NCBI RefSeq assembly: GCF_031456545.1
Contig: NZ_JAVDUV010000001.1
Coordinates: 2,790,001 to 2,854,000 of the forward strand
Origin: Agromyces sp. 3263
GTDB taxonomy: Bacteria > Actinomycetota > Actinomycetes > Actinomycetales > Microbacteriaceae
Reading direction: 5' to 3'
Length of the DNA: 64,000 nucleotides
How positions within the stretch are numbered: position 1 is the stretch's first letter; every line of letters begins with the position of its first letter. Below the pieces are notes generated by a model that was not told where the DNA came from, did not search any database, and worked only from the letters and a program-made list of their open reading frames with translations. This document shows positions 1 to 11,156 of this stretch, in pieces. The translations under genes were made by a program, and so were the position numbers.

Positions 1-89
1 AGTCGTCGACCGAATCGCTGAACGCCGGCATCGCGGCATCCGTCACCCTCTACGAGATCTCGAAGCTGCGGGCCGAGTCGCCCGTCTGA
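1..89 (+). CDS. rlmB: 23S rRNA 2'-O-methyltransferase (TrmH/SpoU family), C-terminal fragment
   Basis: Only the last 28 codons lie in the window, read from base 3 to the TGA at 87-89. The fragment carries SLNAGIAASVTLYEI, which matches the final motif of SpoU/TrmH methyltransferases (SLNVS-A-ALYE), where the knot and the SAM pocket close. RlmB methylates a conserved 23S rRNA guanosine. The 5' part is outside the window, so the exact subfamily is an inference. Confidence 0.75.
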   Translation, partial: SSTESLNAGIAASVTLYEISKLRAESPV

Positions 90-138
90 CGCTGTCAAGG
101 CCTCGCTCGCCATCACGCCGACACGTAGCGTCAGGGAC

Positions 139-696
139 ATGACGCAGAACATCGACGAGCACCGAGACGACGACACGCGGCCGACCGACGCGCCAGGCAC
201 TGCCGAGACGCCGCCCGATCCCGCCGAGGAGCGCGAACGCATCGCGAAGCTCGTGACCGGCGCCGACACGGCGCTGCTCACCAGCCGAGGAGCCGACGGA
301 ACGCTGCACGCGCGCCCCCTCGCGGTGCTGCAGGACGACTTCGACGGCGTCATCCGGTTCCTCGTACAGGATCCGAGCGAGAAGACCCGCGAGATCATCG
401 CGGATCCCGTCGTGAACGTGTCGTTCGCCTCGAAGAACGGCTACCTGTCGGTCGCGGGCCACGCGCGCGTGGTGCGCGACGACGCCCTCATCGACGAGCT
501 GTGGAACCCGGCCGCCCAGGCGTGGTTCGAGCAGGGCCGCGAGGACCCGACGATCGCGGTGCTCGAGGTGACCGGCGACGGGGCCGAGTACTGGGCGAAG
601 ACGGAGCCGGGCGTGTTCTCGCTCGTGAAGGCGGCCGCGGCGATCTTCACGCGCAAGACGCCCGACATCGGGGAGAACCGCAGCGTCGCACTCTGA
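139..696 (+). CDS. pyridoxamine 5'-phosphate oxidase family protein (general stress FMN-binding type)
   Basis: A 185-residue protein with a hydrophilic, acidic N-terminal tail (about 1-35) followed by a split-barrel flavin-binding fold: LVTGADTALLTSRGADGTLHARPL is the usual opening strand pair and an FASKNGYLSVAGHARVV stretch follows. This matches the short PNPOx-like general stress proteins rather than true PdxH. Redox substrate and cofactor (FMN or F420) cannot be told. The ATG at 139 lies 7 bases after a TAGCGT box (126-131), which suggests a leaderless transcript. It starts 49 bases after the rRNA methyltransferase. Confidence 0.85.
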   Translation: MTQNIDEHRDDDTRPTDAPGTAETPPDPAEERERIAKLVTGADTALLTSRGADGTLHARPLAVLQDDFDGVIRFLVQDPSEKTREIIADPVVNVSFASKNGYLSVAGHARVVRDDALIDELWNPAAQAWFEQGREDPTIAVLEVTGDGAEYWAKTEPGVFSLVKAAAAIFTRKTPDIGENRSVAL

Positions 697-742
697 GCCG
701 GGCTCAGGCGCCGGCCGGGCTCCGGCGCGGGCCGGGCCGGCC

Positions 743-2056
743 TCAGACCTTGAGGCGCCAGTCGTTCTCGTCGTCGGGGTCGACCACCGCGATGGCCGAC
801 GTCTCGGGAACGACCTCGATCGTCGAGGTCGAACCCGTGGGCGGCCCCAGCACGGTCGCCTCGTCACGACGGTGGCGGAGCACCTGGTTGACGTAGGACG
901 TGACCGCCTCGGCGAGCGGGATGTCGTGCCCCGCCTGCTGCGCCATGAACCAGCGGTGCTCGAGGAGCTGGTGGAAGATCTCGGCCGGCTCGAGCTTGCC
1001 CCGCAGGTCGAGGGGGATCGCGCGCACGACGGGCTCGAACACGCGCATCAGCCACTCGTGGGCGACCATCTCCTCATCGAGGTCGGCCTTGCCGTAGGCG
1101 GCGCGATAGGAGTCGAGGTCGTTGAGCAGGCGACGTGCCTGGTTCTCGCCGGCATCGAGCCCGGTCAGGCGGAGCAGCCGACGCTGGTGGTGCCCCGCGT
1201 CGACGACCTTCGGCTGGATCCGCAGCGTCGTGCCCGTGTCGTCCGTGCGGATCGCGAGCTCCTCGATGTCGAAGCCGAGGTCGTTCAGGCGGTTCACGCG
1301 TTCGTTGATGCGCCAGCGTTCGGCGGTCGAGAACGACTCGGAGCCCGTGAGCTCCTTCCACAGGCTGCGGTACGCCTCGACGATGCCGTTGGAGATGCGC
1401 ACCGGGTCGAGCTCGTCGGCGACGCGGCCACCCGCTTCGAGGTCGAGGAGCTCGCCGGCGATGTTCACCCGGGCGATCTCGAGGTCGTTCTCGCGCTGGC
1501 CGTTCGACAGGCCGCCCTCGTAGAGCTTGCCGGTCTCGGCGTCGACGAGGTAGGCCGCGAAGGCGCCCGCATCCCGCCGGAACAGGGTGTTCGACAGCGA
1601 CACGTCGCCCCAGAAGAACCCGACGATGTGCAGTCGCACGAGCAGCACCGCGAGGGCGTCGATGAGCCGGGTCGCGGTGTCGGGCCGGAGCGTCTGGGAG
1701 AAGAGCGCGCGGTAGGGGAGGGAGAACCGGAGATGCCGGGTGACGAGCACCGGCTTCAGGGGCTCGCCCTCGGCATCCGTTCGGTTCGTGATGACCGCGA
1801 CGGGCTCGACGCAGGGGATCTCGGTACGCTGCAGCAGTCGCAGCATCTCGTACTCGCCCTTGGCCATGTCGGCCGTGGTCTCCTTGATCGCCACGACATG
1901 GCCGCCCAGGTGGGCGAACCGCACGAGGTGGCGTGAGATGCCCTTCGGCAGCGCGGCGATGGTGTCGCTCGGCCAGGACTCCAGCGGGAGGTCCCAGGGG
2001 AGGTCGAGCAGTGCCGGATCGGCCATGGCCGAGGTGATCGAAAGTGAGCCGCTCAT
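743..2056 (-). CDS. DUF4032 family protein (kinase-like fold)
   Basis: A 437-residue soluble protein of the DUF4032 family, widespread in actinobacteria and of unknown function. The N-terminal half has a protein-kinase-like look: VVAIKETTADMAKGEYEML resembles a beta-3 lysine plus C-helix Glu pair, and FFWGDVSLSNTLF resembles an HGD-type catalytic loop with a metal-binding Asn. LVDAETGKLYEGG follows where a DFG-like Asp would sit. The alternative start at Met11 (2026) is also reasonable; the upstream ATG at 2056 lies 8 bases after TACGCT (minus strand 2070-2065), compatible with a leaderless start. Confidence 0.85.
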   Translation of the reverse strand: MSGSLSITSAMADPALLDLPWDLPLESWPSDTIAALPKGISRHLVRFAHLGGHVVAIKETTADMAKGEYEMLRLLQRTEIPCVEPVAVITNRTDAEGEPLKPVLVTRHLRFSLPYRALFSQTLRPDTATRLIDALAVLLVRLHIVGFFWGDVSLSNTLFRRDAGAFAAYLVDAETGKLYEGGLSNGQRENDLEIARVNIAGELLDLEAGGRVADELDPVRISNGIVEAYRSLWKELTGSESFSTAERWRINERVNRLNDLGFDIEELAIRTDDTGTTLRIQPKVVDAGHHQRRLLRLTGLDAGENQARRLLNDLDSYRAAYGKADLDEEMVAHEWLMRVFEPVVRAIPLDLRGKLEPAEIFHQLLEHRWFMAQQAGHDIPLAEAVTSYVNQVLRHRRDEATVLGPPTGSTSTIEVVPETSAIAVVDPDDENDWRLKV

Positions 2057-2100
2057 CGTGGTTCAGCGTAGTCGTCGGTGGTGGCGGCCGCAGACGGGGT

Positions 2101-2163
2101 GACGCCGGCCGCGGCCACGGCGAGGCCGGCCGGGGACACGGCGATGCCGGCCGGGCCGAAGCC
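2101..2163. repeat. three imperfect 21-bp tandem repeats
   Basis: Units at 2101-2121, 2122-2142 and 2143-2163 all have the form GA-GCCGGCCG followed by a variable stretch. The third unit doubles as the left arm of a terminator hairpin (2143-2174). The gap 2057-2192 between the DUF4032 and ABC genes holds nothing else that I can see. Confidence 0.6.
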
Positions 2164-2174
2164 CGACCGGCATC
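2143..2174 (-). terminator. hairpin terminator downstream of the ABC ATPase gene
   Basis: A 14-bp stem (2143-2156 with 2161-2174, one G:T wobble) closes a CGAA/TTCG tetraloop, 18 bases after the stop of the ABC ATPase gene on the minus strand. No U-tract follows, as is common in GC-rich actinobacteria. Confidence 0.7.
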
Positions 2175-2192
2175 CCGGTGCTGCGTGGAACG

Positions 2193-3293
<1,101 letters not shown>

Positions 3294-3434
3294 GGTTCTT
3301 CTGTCTCCTTCACCGGCAGGTACGTGCCGGACGATCCGTAGTGAATGGAAGCGCGTCGACGTCGACGCCTCATCAGTATCGCATGCGCGCGGGGTGCGGC
3401 CGAATCGGGCCCCGACGCCTTGCGCTCGGCGCTC

Positions 3435-3490
3435 GGGTGATTCCCATGCCGGGAACGGCACGCATCCGGCATCCGCTTGGGTGATTCCCA
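3435..3490. promoter_or_regulatory. pair of identical 12-bp sites upstream of the DsbA-like gene
   Basis: GGGTGATTCCCA occurs twice in direct orientation, at 3435-3446 and 3479-3490, exactly 44 bp apart (about four helical turns). Each copy is itself partly dyad symmetric (GGG-CCC flanks). The second overlaps a TTGGGT box at 3477-3482 that stands 19 bp before TACTAT (3502-3507), a plausible promoter for the gene at 3565. A dimeric regulator binding both sites is an inference. Confidence 0.5.
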
Positions 3491-3564
3491 GACATGCTTC
3501 CTACTATCGTGGGTGCGTTCGCATGCATACGCGCGCGCACCCACAGCGACCGGAGTGACCATCG

Positions 3565-4506
3565 ATGACCTACGGCGGATCGAATCAGCCACGCCCATCC
3601 CGAAATGAACGCAGAGAGGCGGCCCGAGAGAAGGCCAGGCTTCTCCGCGAGGAGCAGAAGAAGCGGGAGCGCCGCAACAAGATCCTGATCCAGGGCGGCA
3701 TCATCGTGGCGGTCGTCGCCATCGCCGCGCTCGTCGGCACCCTCATCTTCCAGAGCGTGAAGCCCGAGGGACCCGGTCCGCAGAACATGGCGAGCGACGG
3801 CATCCTGCTGACCGCCGGTGACGACGGCGGCATCGTCGCCGTCTCGACCCCGGCGCTCGCGGCGGGCGAGACGCCCACGCCGACCGTGCCCGACGACAGC
3901 GGCGAGGTCGCCAACATCGTCATCTACGTCGACTACCTGTGCCCCTTCTGCGGCCAGTTCGAGGCCACGAACTCGGAGTCGATGCGCACCATGGTCGAGT
4001 CGGGCGCCGCCACCCTCGAGGTGCACCCGATCGCGATCCTCACGAACAAGTCGGCAGGAACGCAGTACTCGCTGCGTGCCGCCAACGCGGCGGCGTGCGT
4101 CGCCGAGTCGTCGCCCGACTCGTTCTTCGACTACAACGCGATCCTCTTCGAGAACCAGCCCGAGGAGGGCTCCACCGGCCTCACCGACGACGAGCTCAAG
4201 TCGCTCGCCGAGGAGGTCGGGGTGAGCAACCAGTCGACGATCGAGAAGTGCATCGACGACGTGCAGTTCAAGGCCTGGGTCCAGGACTCGACGAACCGCG
4301 CCCTGACCGAGCCGATCCCGAACACCAACCCCGAGCTGCCCTCCGTCACCGGCACCCCGACGGTGCTCGTGAACGGCCAGCAGTACGGCGGCTCGCTCGA
4401 CGACCCGCAGGAGTTCCAGGCGTTCGTGCTGCAGGCGACGAGCCAGACGTTCAACGACTCTGAGTCCACCCCCACGCCGACGCCCACGCCCACCCCGGCG
4501 CAGTAG
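3565..4506 (+). CDS. membrane-anchored DsbA/thioredoxin-family disulfide oxidoreductase
   Basis: A 313-residue protein with a very basic cytosolic N-terminus (about 1-40, rich in Arg/Lys/Glu), one membrane segment (about 42-63) and an extracytoplasmic thioredoxin-like domain. The active-site CPFC is at residues 126-129 and the cis-Pro loop is in VTGTPTVLVNG. The C-terminus is a TPTPTPTPTPAQ wall-spanning-like tail. This is the actinobacterial DsbA-like topology (signal-anchored thioredoxin, Thioredoxin_4), expected to oxidise or reduce exported protein disulfides. A 12-bp terminator hairpin follows. Confidence 0.9.
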   Translation: MTYGGSNQPRPSRNERREAAREKARLLREEQKKRERRNKILIQGGIIVAVVAIAALVGTLIFQSVKPEGPGPQNMASDGILLTAGDDGGIVAVSTPALAAGETPTPTVPDDSGEVANIVIYVDYLCPFCGQFEATNSESMRTMVESGAATLEVHPIAILTNKSAGTQYSLRAANAAACVAESSPDSFFDYNAILFENQPEEGSTGLTDDELKSLAEEVGVSNQSTIEKCIDDVQFKAWVQDSTNRALTEPIPNTNPELPSVTGTPTVLVNGQQYGGSLDDPQEFQAFVLQATSQTFNDSESTPTPTPTPTPAQ

Positions 4507-4524
4507 TCGTCATCCGTCCGACCG

Positions 4525-4552
4525 CGAAGGCCCGGCCCGCGCCGGGCCTTCG
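4525..4552 (+). terminator. hairpin terminator after the DsbA-like gene
   Basis: A perfect 12-bp stem, 4525-4536 with 4541-4552, around a CCGC loop begins 18 bases after the TAG stop. No long U-tract follows. Confidence 0.75.
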
Positions 4553-4588
4553 TGCCGTCGGTAGGATGTCGGGGAGGCATCGCCTCTC

Positions 4589-4661
4589 GCCGGCTTGGCG
4601 CAATTGGTAGCGCACCGCTCTTGTAAAGCGGTGGTTGCGGGTTCGAGTCCCGCAGCCGGCT
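4589..4661 (+). tRNA. tRNA-Thr(TGT)
   Basis: A 73-nt cloverleaf: acceptor GCCGGCT pairs with AGCCGGC, D-arm GCGC-GCGC, anticodon loop CTTGTAA giving anticodon TGT, T-arm with GGTTCGAGTCC. The 3' CCA is not encoded. The transporter start codon lies only one base after the discriminator base. Confidence 0.95.
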
Positions 4662-4662
4662 C

Positions 4663-5739
4663 TTGACCGAGAATCCCAGCACGGATGCCGCGGCGCCCGT
4701 CGCACCGTCCGAGCACCCGCATCGGCATGCCCACGTCGAACGGACGCGGTTGCCGATGTGGCTCGCGATCGTGTTCGCGCTCGCGTGCGGCGCGCTGACG
4801 GCGCTCCAGTCGCGCATCAACGGACAGCTCGCCCACGCGCTCGACGACCCGTTCACGGCGGCGGCGATCTCGTTCGGGAGCGGCCTCGTGATCCTCCTCG
4901 TCGTACTCGCGGCGTGGCGGCCGGGCCGTGTCGGCATCGGCCGGGTGGTCGTCGCGCTCCGCGAGCGCCGGATCGCCTGGTGGATGCTCTTCGGCGGCAT
5001 CGCCGGCGCCTGGTTCGTGACGACCCAGGGCCTCTCGGTCGCGGTCGTCGGCGTGGCCCTCTTCACCGTGGCGATCGTGGCGGGCCAGACCCTCGGCGGC
5101 ATCGTCTTCGACCTGCTCGGGCTCGGCCCCGGCGGCCGGCGTCCGCTCACCGTCACCCGAGTGGTCGGCGCCGTGCTGGCGCTCGCAGCCGTCGGCTGGG
5201 CGGTCTCGGCCCAGCTCGGCGGCGACGTGCCCGTGCTGCTGATGCTGCTGCCGTTCACCGCCGGCCTGGGGGCCGCCTGGCAGCAGGCCGTGAACGGGCG
5301 GGTGCGCAGCGCGGCCGAGAGCGCGCTGACGGCGACCGTCGGGAACTTCGCGGTCGGCACCGCGGCCCTCGTCGTCGTGATGCTCGTGCACGCGGCATCC
5401 GTCGGCTGGCCCGAGTCGATGCCCACCGAGCCGTGGCTGTACGCGGGCGGCGCGATCGGCTGCATCTTCATCGCCGGCCAGGCGGTGCTCGTGCGCATCG
5501 TGGGCGTGCTCGTGCTCGCGCTGTGCGGTGTCGCCGGGCAGCTCGCGGCGGCGCTGTCGCTCGACCTGCTCGCGCCGGCGGCCGGACGCCCGGTCGACGC
5601 CGCCACGATCGGCGGAACCCTGCTGGCGCTGGTGGCCGTGGTGATCGCGAGCGTCGGGTGGACGCGCCGGCGCCATGCGGCACCGCCCGGGCCGATGCAC
5701 GACGCGGCACCCGCCGAAGGGGCTAGTCGAGCGTCGTGA
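4663..5739 (+). CDS. DMT-superfamily transporter, YdcZ/DUF606 type
   Basis: A polytopic membrane protein of up to 358 residues with about ten predicted helices made of two DUF606-like halves, each opening with a conserved helix (ALQSRINGQLAHAL in the first, AWQQAVNGRVR in the second). Members are inner-membrane exporters or permeases of unknown substrate. The start is uncertain: TTG at 4663 sits one base after the tRNA and has no ribosome-binding site of its own, while ATG at 4756 (MWLAIVFALACG) begins exactly at the first helix. The 3' end overlaps the convergent nitroreductase gene by 17 bases. Confidence 0.8.
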   Translation: MTENPSTDAAAPVAPSEHPHRHAHVERTRLPMWLAIVFALACGALTALQSRINGQLAHALDDPFTAAAISFGSGLVILLVVLAAWRPGRVGIGRVVVALRERRIAWWMLFGGIAGAWFVTTQGLSVAVVGVALFTVAIVAGQTLGGIVFDLLGLGPGGRRPLTVTRVVGAVLALAAVGWAVSAQLGGDVPVLLMLLPFTAGLGAAWQQAVNGRVRSAAESALTATVGNFAVGTAALVVVMLVHAASVGWPESMPTEPWLYAGGAIGCIFIAGQAVLVRIVGVLVLALCGVAGQLAAALSLDLLAPAAGRPVDAATIGGTLLALVAVVIASVGWTRRRHAAPPGPMHDAAPAEGASRAS

Positions 5740-6277
5740 GTCGCGCCGCGGCGAGGGGGTCGGTGCGACCCTCGGGCCGGCGCGCCTCCGTGCGGCCGCC
5801 GACATAGAGCCAGCCGAGCAGTCGCTCGTTCGGCGCCAGGCCGTGCATCGCGGCGACGAGCGGATGCCGCGTGAACGGGCCGGTGCGCCACATCACGCCC
5901 CACCCCGCGTCGTCGAGCAGCAGGCTCAAGAGGTGCGCGACGCCGGCCGCGGAGGCCTCCTGCTCCCACTCGGGCACCTTCGGGTGGTCGGGCGTCGTCA
6001 CCGCGACCACCGCCAGGAGCAGTGGCGCGCGCAGGGGCTTTCCCGCGAGCTTCGCCGCGGCCTCGCCCTCGGCGCCGGCCGCAGCGGCAAGCGCGGCACC
6101 GAGCCGCTCACGCGCGGGTCCGCGCAACGCGATGACCCGCCACGGCCGGAGCGCGGCGTGGTCGGCGACTCGGCCCGCCGCGTCGAGCAGCGCGACGAGC
6201 GCCGCATCGTCGGGCGCGGCATCCGTCACCTTCGGCGACGACCGCCGGGCGAGGGCCGCGTCGAGCACCGACGCCAC
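5723..6277 (-). CDS. nitroreductase family protein
   Basis: A 184-residue FMN-dependent nitroreductase-like protein of the small YdjA type: it opens with LARRSSPK (FMN phosphate contact) and has HAALRPWRVIALRG, LLDDAGWGVMWRTGP and a C-terminal LYVGG motif. The starting GTG at 6277 is 3 bases after the msrB stop, so the two genes are translationally coupled. The pairing with msrB suggests a role in oxidative-damage repair or detoxification, but this is inferred from context only. Confidence 0.88.
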   Translation of the reverse strand: MASVLDAALARRSSPKVTDAAPDDAALVALLDAAGRVADHAALRPWRVIALRGPARERLGAALAAAAGAEGEAAAKLAGKPLRAPLLLAVVAVTTPDHPKVPEWEQEASAAGVAHLLSLLLDDAGWGVMWRTGPFTRHPLVAAMHGLAPNERLLGWLYVGGRTEARRPEGRTDPLAAARLTTLD

Positions 6278-6280
6278 CCT

Positions 6281-6682
6281 TCAGGACTCCGCGGTGAAGT
6301 CGAGGGCGATCGAGTTCATGCAGTAACGGTCGCCGGTCGGCGTGCCGAATCCGTCGGGGAAGACGTGACCGAGGTGCGAGCCGCAGGCGGCGCAGCGCAC
6401 CTCGGTGCGCACCATGCCGAGGGAGGTGTCCTCGATGAGCTGCACGGCCTCGGGCCGCACCGACTCGTAGAAGCTGGGCCAGCCGCAGCCGGAGTCGAAC
6501 TTGGTGCCGCTCTTGAAGAGCTCGGCTCCGCAGGCCGCGCACGCATACACGCCCGCCCGCTCCTCGTCGAGCAGCTCGCCCGTCCACGGGCGCTCCGTCG
6601 CGGCCTCGCGCAGCACGGAGTAGCGCTCCTCGCCGAGCTCCGCGCGCCATTCCTCGTCGCTCTTGTTCACGCGGTACTCCAC
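6281..6682 (-). CDS. msrB: peptide-methionine (R)-S-oxide reductase
   Basis: A 133-residue cytosolic MsrB, full length for the family. Two CxxC pairs (Cys48/51 and Cys97/100) form the zinc site, GCGWPSF is the substrate-binding motif and the catalytic Cys is Cys121 in RYCMNS. It reduces the R-sulfoxide of protein methionine using thioredoxin. The GTG start at 6682 was chosen because AAGGAG lies 7-8 bases upstream and the family N-terminus begins here; the longer reading frame to 6820 has no homology-like content. Confidence 0.95.
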   Translation of the reverse strand: MEYRVNKSDEEWRAELGEERYSVLREAATERPWTGELLDEERAGVYACAACGAELFKSGTKFDSGCGWPSFYESVRPEAVQLIEDTSLGMVRTEVRCAACGSHLGHVFPDGFGTPTGDRYCMNSIALDFTAES

Positions 6683-6879
6683 GCGTGCTCCTTCCGGTCG
6701 GGTGCCATGATGGCAGGCACCAATGCTCGCAGGTCTTCCTGCACGAGGTGCAACGCGTGACGGATGCCACGTGTTCCGGGCGCCCGGGATGCACACGCCG
6801 CGGTCGCTCGGCGTGCGCACGGCGGCGGTTCCCTAGGATGTGCTGCAACGGCGAGCGGCCGGGAGCGACGGGAGGACCC

Positions 6880-7179
6880 ATGGGCGTTGAGCACGTGCCC
6901 TCCCGCGGCGACGGCGACGCCGTGCTCGACGACCGGGCGATCCGCGTGCTGGCCTTCGAGGGCCGTGCGTGGCAGCAGCCGGGCCTCAAGGCGCAGGCCA
7001 TCCGCGACGAGTTCGGCATCTCCGCCGCCCGGTACTATCGGATCCTCGGAGAGCTCATCGATTCACCCGCTGCGCTCCGTCACGACCCGATGCTCGTCAA
7101 GCGCCTGCAACGGATGCGTGAGGCGCGCGCAGCGATGCGAGCCCGTCGCTCGCTCTCGATCGGCCGCGCGCTCGACTGA
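6880..7179 (+). CDS. DUF3263 domain protein
   Basis: A 99-residue protein matching the actinobacterial DUF3263 family: ILAFE-like opening (RVLAFEGRAWQQPGLKAQAI), then a helix-turn-helix-like segment (IRDEFGISAARYYRILGELI) and a basic C-terminus. The helix pattern suggests DNA binding, though no function is established. GGGAGG lies just before the ATG at 6880. It precedes the LytR_C gene by 31 bases, a pairing found repeatedly in actinobacteria. Confidence 0.85.
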   Translation: MGVEHVPSRGDGDAVLDDRAIRVLAFEGRAWQQPGLKAQAIRDEFGISAARYYRILGELIDSPAALRHDPMLVKRLQRMREARAAMRARRSLSIGRALD

Positions 7180-7210
7180 GCGCGGCCCCCGACCCCGACG
7201 ACTGGACCTC

Positions 7211-7756
7211 ATGGCGCAGAAGTTCCCCCGCGATCGTTTCGACTCCATTCCGCACGGCATCGAGCGGGTCGGAGCGCACCGCGCGCCCGCGCGGCGCGGC
7301 GCCGGCTGGGTGGCGTTCGGCTGGGCCGCGCTCGTCACCGTCGTGCTTGTCGCGGTCGGCATCGGCGGCGTCGTGCTCTTCAACGACCGGCTGAACTTCG
7401 GCGACACCGGCGTGGCCACGCCCACACCCACCCCCGCGGTGACCGCGCCGCCGACGGTCGCTCCCGACATCCCCGTCACGGTGCTGAACGGCACGACGAC
7501 CGCCGGCCTCGCCGCCCGGGCGGCCGAGACGTTGACGGCCGCGGGCATCCCCGTCGGCACGACCGCCAACGCGAGTGAGAACGACCTGACCGAGACGGTC
7601 GTCTACTACGCCACCCCCGATCTCGAGGGCGCCGCTCGCGGTGTCGCCGCCGCGATCCCCGAGGCCGACGTGCGCCTCTCCGAGCAGTTCGCCCAGATCG
7701 GCACCCCGCTCGTGCTCGTGGTCGGATCCGACTACGCGACGGCCACCGGCGGGTGA
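7211..7756 (+). CDS. membrane-anchored LytR_C domain protein
   Basis: A 181-residue protein with a basic cytosolic N-terminus, one membrane helix (about 32-56), a Pro/Thr linker (ATPTPTPAVTAPP) and an extracytoplasmic LytR C-terminal domain (about 85-175; VTVLNGTTTAGLAARAAETL is its signature opening). This domain lacks the LCP catalytic region, so it is a stand-alone LytR_C protein, thought to act in envelope processes. It is probably cotranscribed with the DUF3263 gene. Confidence 0.85.
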   Translation: MAQKFPRDRFDSIPHGIERVGAHRAPARRGAGWVAFGWAALVTVVLVAVGIGGVVLFNDRLNFGDTGVATPTPTPAVTAPPTVAPDIPVTVLNGTTTAGLAARAAETLTAAGIPVGTTANASENDLTETVVYYATPDLEGAARGVAAAIPEADVRLSEQFAQIGTPLVLVVGSDYATATGG

Positions 7757-7805
7757 TCCGCAGCGAATCGTTGCCATTCCGCGACATTTTCTTGCGCCGA
7801 ACCCC

Positions 7806-7833
7806 TTGTGCCGCGAAACCACGTCGTTAGTAT
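7806..7833 (+). promoter_or_regulatory. putative promoter of the cold-shock gene
   Basis: TTGTGC (7806-7811), 16-bp spacer, TAGTAT (7828-7833). Transcription from here leaves a leader of about 120 nt before the csp ATG, typical of cold-shock genes whose leader controls translation. Confidence 0.5.
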
Positions 7834-7960
7834 CTGGAATTGGTCGCTCTCTCCCGTGTCACGCCCGGCGCCGCCTCGGTGCCATGCCGGCACGTTCCGA
7901 GGGCCCCGGTACAGGCGACAGGCACGTGCTGATCGACGAACGGCAACATGGGAGCAACGC

Positions 7961-8164
7961 ATGGCGAACGGAACCGTGAAGTGGTTCAACGCTGAAAAGG
8001 GTTATGGATTCATCACCGTCGACGACGGGGGCCAGGACGTGTTCGTCCACTACTCCGCGATCGACATGTCCGGCTACAAGGTGCTCGAAGAGGGCCAGCA
8101 GGTCGTCTTCGAGGTCGGCACGGGGTCCAAGGGGCCGCAGGCCGAGGGCGTGCGTCCCGCCTAG
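7961..8164 (+). CDS. cspA: cold-shock protein, CspA family
   Basis: A 67-residue OB-fold nucleic-acid chaperone with intact RNP1 (KGYGFITV) and RNP2 (VFVHYSAI) motifs. It binds single-stranded RNA/DNA and prevents structure in mRNA. The ATG at 7961 begins the canonical [11 protein letters not shown] long leader and a 3' terminator make it a monocistronic unit. Confidence 0.96.
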   Translation: MANGTVKWFNAEKGYGFITVDDGGQDVFVHYSAIDMSGYKVLEEGQQVVFEVGTGSKGPQAEGVRPA

Positions 8165-8175
8165 CCCGAGAGCTC

Positions 8176-8207
8176 GAACGCGCCGCCGGCTCGCCGGCGG
8201 CGCGTTC
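8176..8207 (+). terminator. hairpin terminator of the cold-shock gene
   Basis: A 15-bp inverted repeat (8176-8190 with 8193-8207) follows the csp stop by 11 bases; pairing in practice will leave a larger loop than the two central bases. Confidence 0.75.
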
Positions 8208-8314
8208 CTCGTCGTCCTCCCGACGCGCGTGGCCTGACGGCGCGACTCGTCGCCGGACGAGATCCGGGCGCGCCGGGGCGCTCCTCGCGTGCGGCGCATC
8301 GGTAGCATGACCGC

Positions 8315-9370
8315 ATGGCGTGGCCCGCTCGCTCGGCCGCCGCGTTCCGTGGTGCAGCGCTCACCGTGGTCGCGGTCTCCGTCCTGCTCGTCACCGGATG
8401 CAGCGGCCCGCCGGTCCTCGTGCCGGTGGCGACGCCCTCGCCGACCGCTCGACCGGCCGGCGACAGCGGACCGCCGGTCACCGTCGCGTTCAGCCCGCTG
8501 CGGGGCACGCGACTCGAGGAGCCGGCGGCGCCGCATCCGTCGATCGCCGTCAAGATCGACAACCATGAGGAGGCGCGTCCGCAGATCGCCCTCAACCGGA
8601 GCGACATCGCGTTCGAGGAGCTCGTCGAGGGCGGGCTCACCCGGTACCTCGTGGTCTGGCATTCCGACGTGCCCGAGTCCGTCGGCCCGGTGCGATCGGT
8701 GCGCCCCATGGACCCCGACATCGCCTCGCCGTTCGGCGGTATCATGTCGTACTCGGGCGGGCAGGAGCAGTTCGTCGAGATGATGATGGCGACGCCCCTC
8801 GTCAACATCGTCTTCGACTTCGACGACACCGGGCTCTTCGAGCGCGCCGATGAGCGCCCGAGTCCGCACGACGTCATCCTCGCCGCCGCCGAGGCGGTCT
8901 CGCGCAACGCCTCGCTCGCGCCGCCGCCCGTGCAGTTCTCCTACGGGACGAGGGATCCCCTCGCCGCACCGGCACTCGCCGCGACGCCGACCTCGCGCAT
9001 CGACCTCGTCTTCTCGGAGGCGCGATTCCCGTCGTGGGAGTGGGACGCGACCTCCGGCGCATGGCTCCGTTCCCAGGAGGGGGCACCCGACTCCGAGGCA
9101 TCGGGCGACCGGGTGCGCGCGACCAACGTCGTCACCCTGCGGGTCGGCATCGACTGGAGCTACGGCGAGGTGCCGCGCACGGTCATGGTGGGCTCGGGCG
9201 AGGCATGGGCCTCGGTCGCCGGCAGGACGGTGCACGGGACGTGGACGAAGGATGCCGCGGCCGCGCCGATCGTCCTCACGGCCGACGACGGCAGCCGGAT
9301 CCGGCTCGCGCCGGGCAACACGTGGGTCGAGCTCGTGCCCGACGAGGGCTCGGCGACGTTCGTGCCCTGA
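8315..9370 (+). CDS. DUF3048 domain lipoprotein (YerB-like)
   Basis: A 351-residue predicted lipoprotein: basic start, hydrophobic helix and lipobox LVTGC with the modified Cys at 29, followed by a Pro/Thr linker. The DUF3048 N-terminal domain starts near 60 (SPLRGTR, SIAVKIDNHEEARPQ) with VVWHSDVPESVGPVRSVRP, and the C-terminal DUF3048_C domain covers about 220-350. Function unknown; exported and membrane-anchored. TAGCAT at 8303-8308 sits 6 bases before the ATG, consistent with leaderless transcription. Confidence 0.9.
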   Translation: MAWPARSAAAFRGAALTVVAVSVLLVTGCSGPPVLVPVATPSPTARPAGDSGPPVTVAFSPLRGTRLEEPAAPHPSIAVKIDNHEEARPQIALNRSDIAFEELVEGGLTRYLVVWHSDVPESVGPVRSVRPMDPDIASPFGGIMSYSGGQEQFVEMMMATPLVNIVFDFDDTGLFERADERPSPHDVILAAAEAVSRNASLAPPPVQFSYGTRDPLAAPALAATPTSRIDLVFSEARFPSWEWDATSGAWLRSQEGAPDSEASGDRVRATNVVTLRVGIDWSYGEVPRTVMVGSGEAWASVAGRTVHGTWTKDAAAAPIVLTADDGSRIRLAPGNTWVELVPDEGSATFVP

Positions 9371-9396
9371 GCCGCGGCGCGCGGCATCCGTGCTCG

Positions 9397-9423
9397 CTTG
9401 CACTCGTGACGGTCGAGTGCCAG
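9397..9423 (+). promoter_or_regulatory. degenerate CIRCE element (HrcA operator)
   Basis: CTTGCACTC-N9-GAGTGCCAG, with two mismatches per arm to the CIRCE consensus and the correct 9-base spacer. It covers the -35 and most of the spacer of the groEL promoter. Confidence 0.7.
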
Positions 9424-9426
9424 AAT
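9398..9426 (+). promoter_or_regulatory. groEL promoter
   Basis: TTGCAC (9398-9403), 17-bp spacer, CAGAAT (9421-9426). The expected start site near 9433 falls inside the perfect CIRCE element. Confidence 0.7.
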
Positions 9427-9430
9427 CGTC

Positions 9431-11120
<1,690 letters not shown>

Positions 11121-11156
11121 TCCGAATCGATCCACGGCCCGCGGGCCCGATCAACG

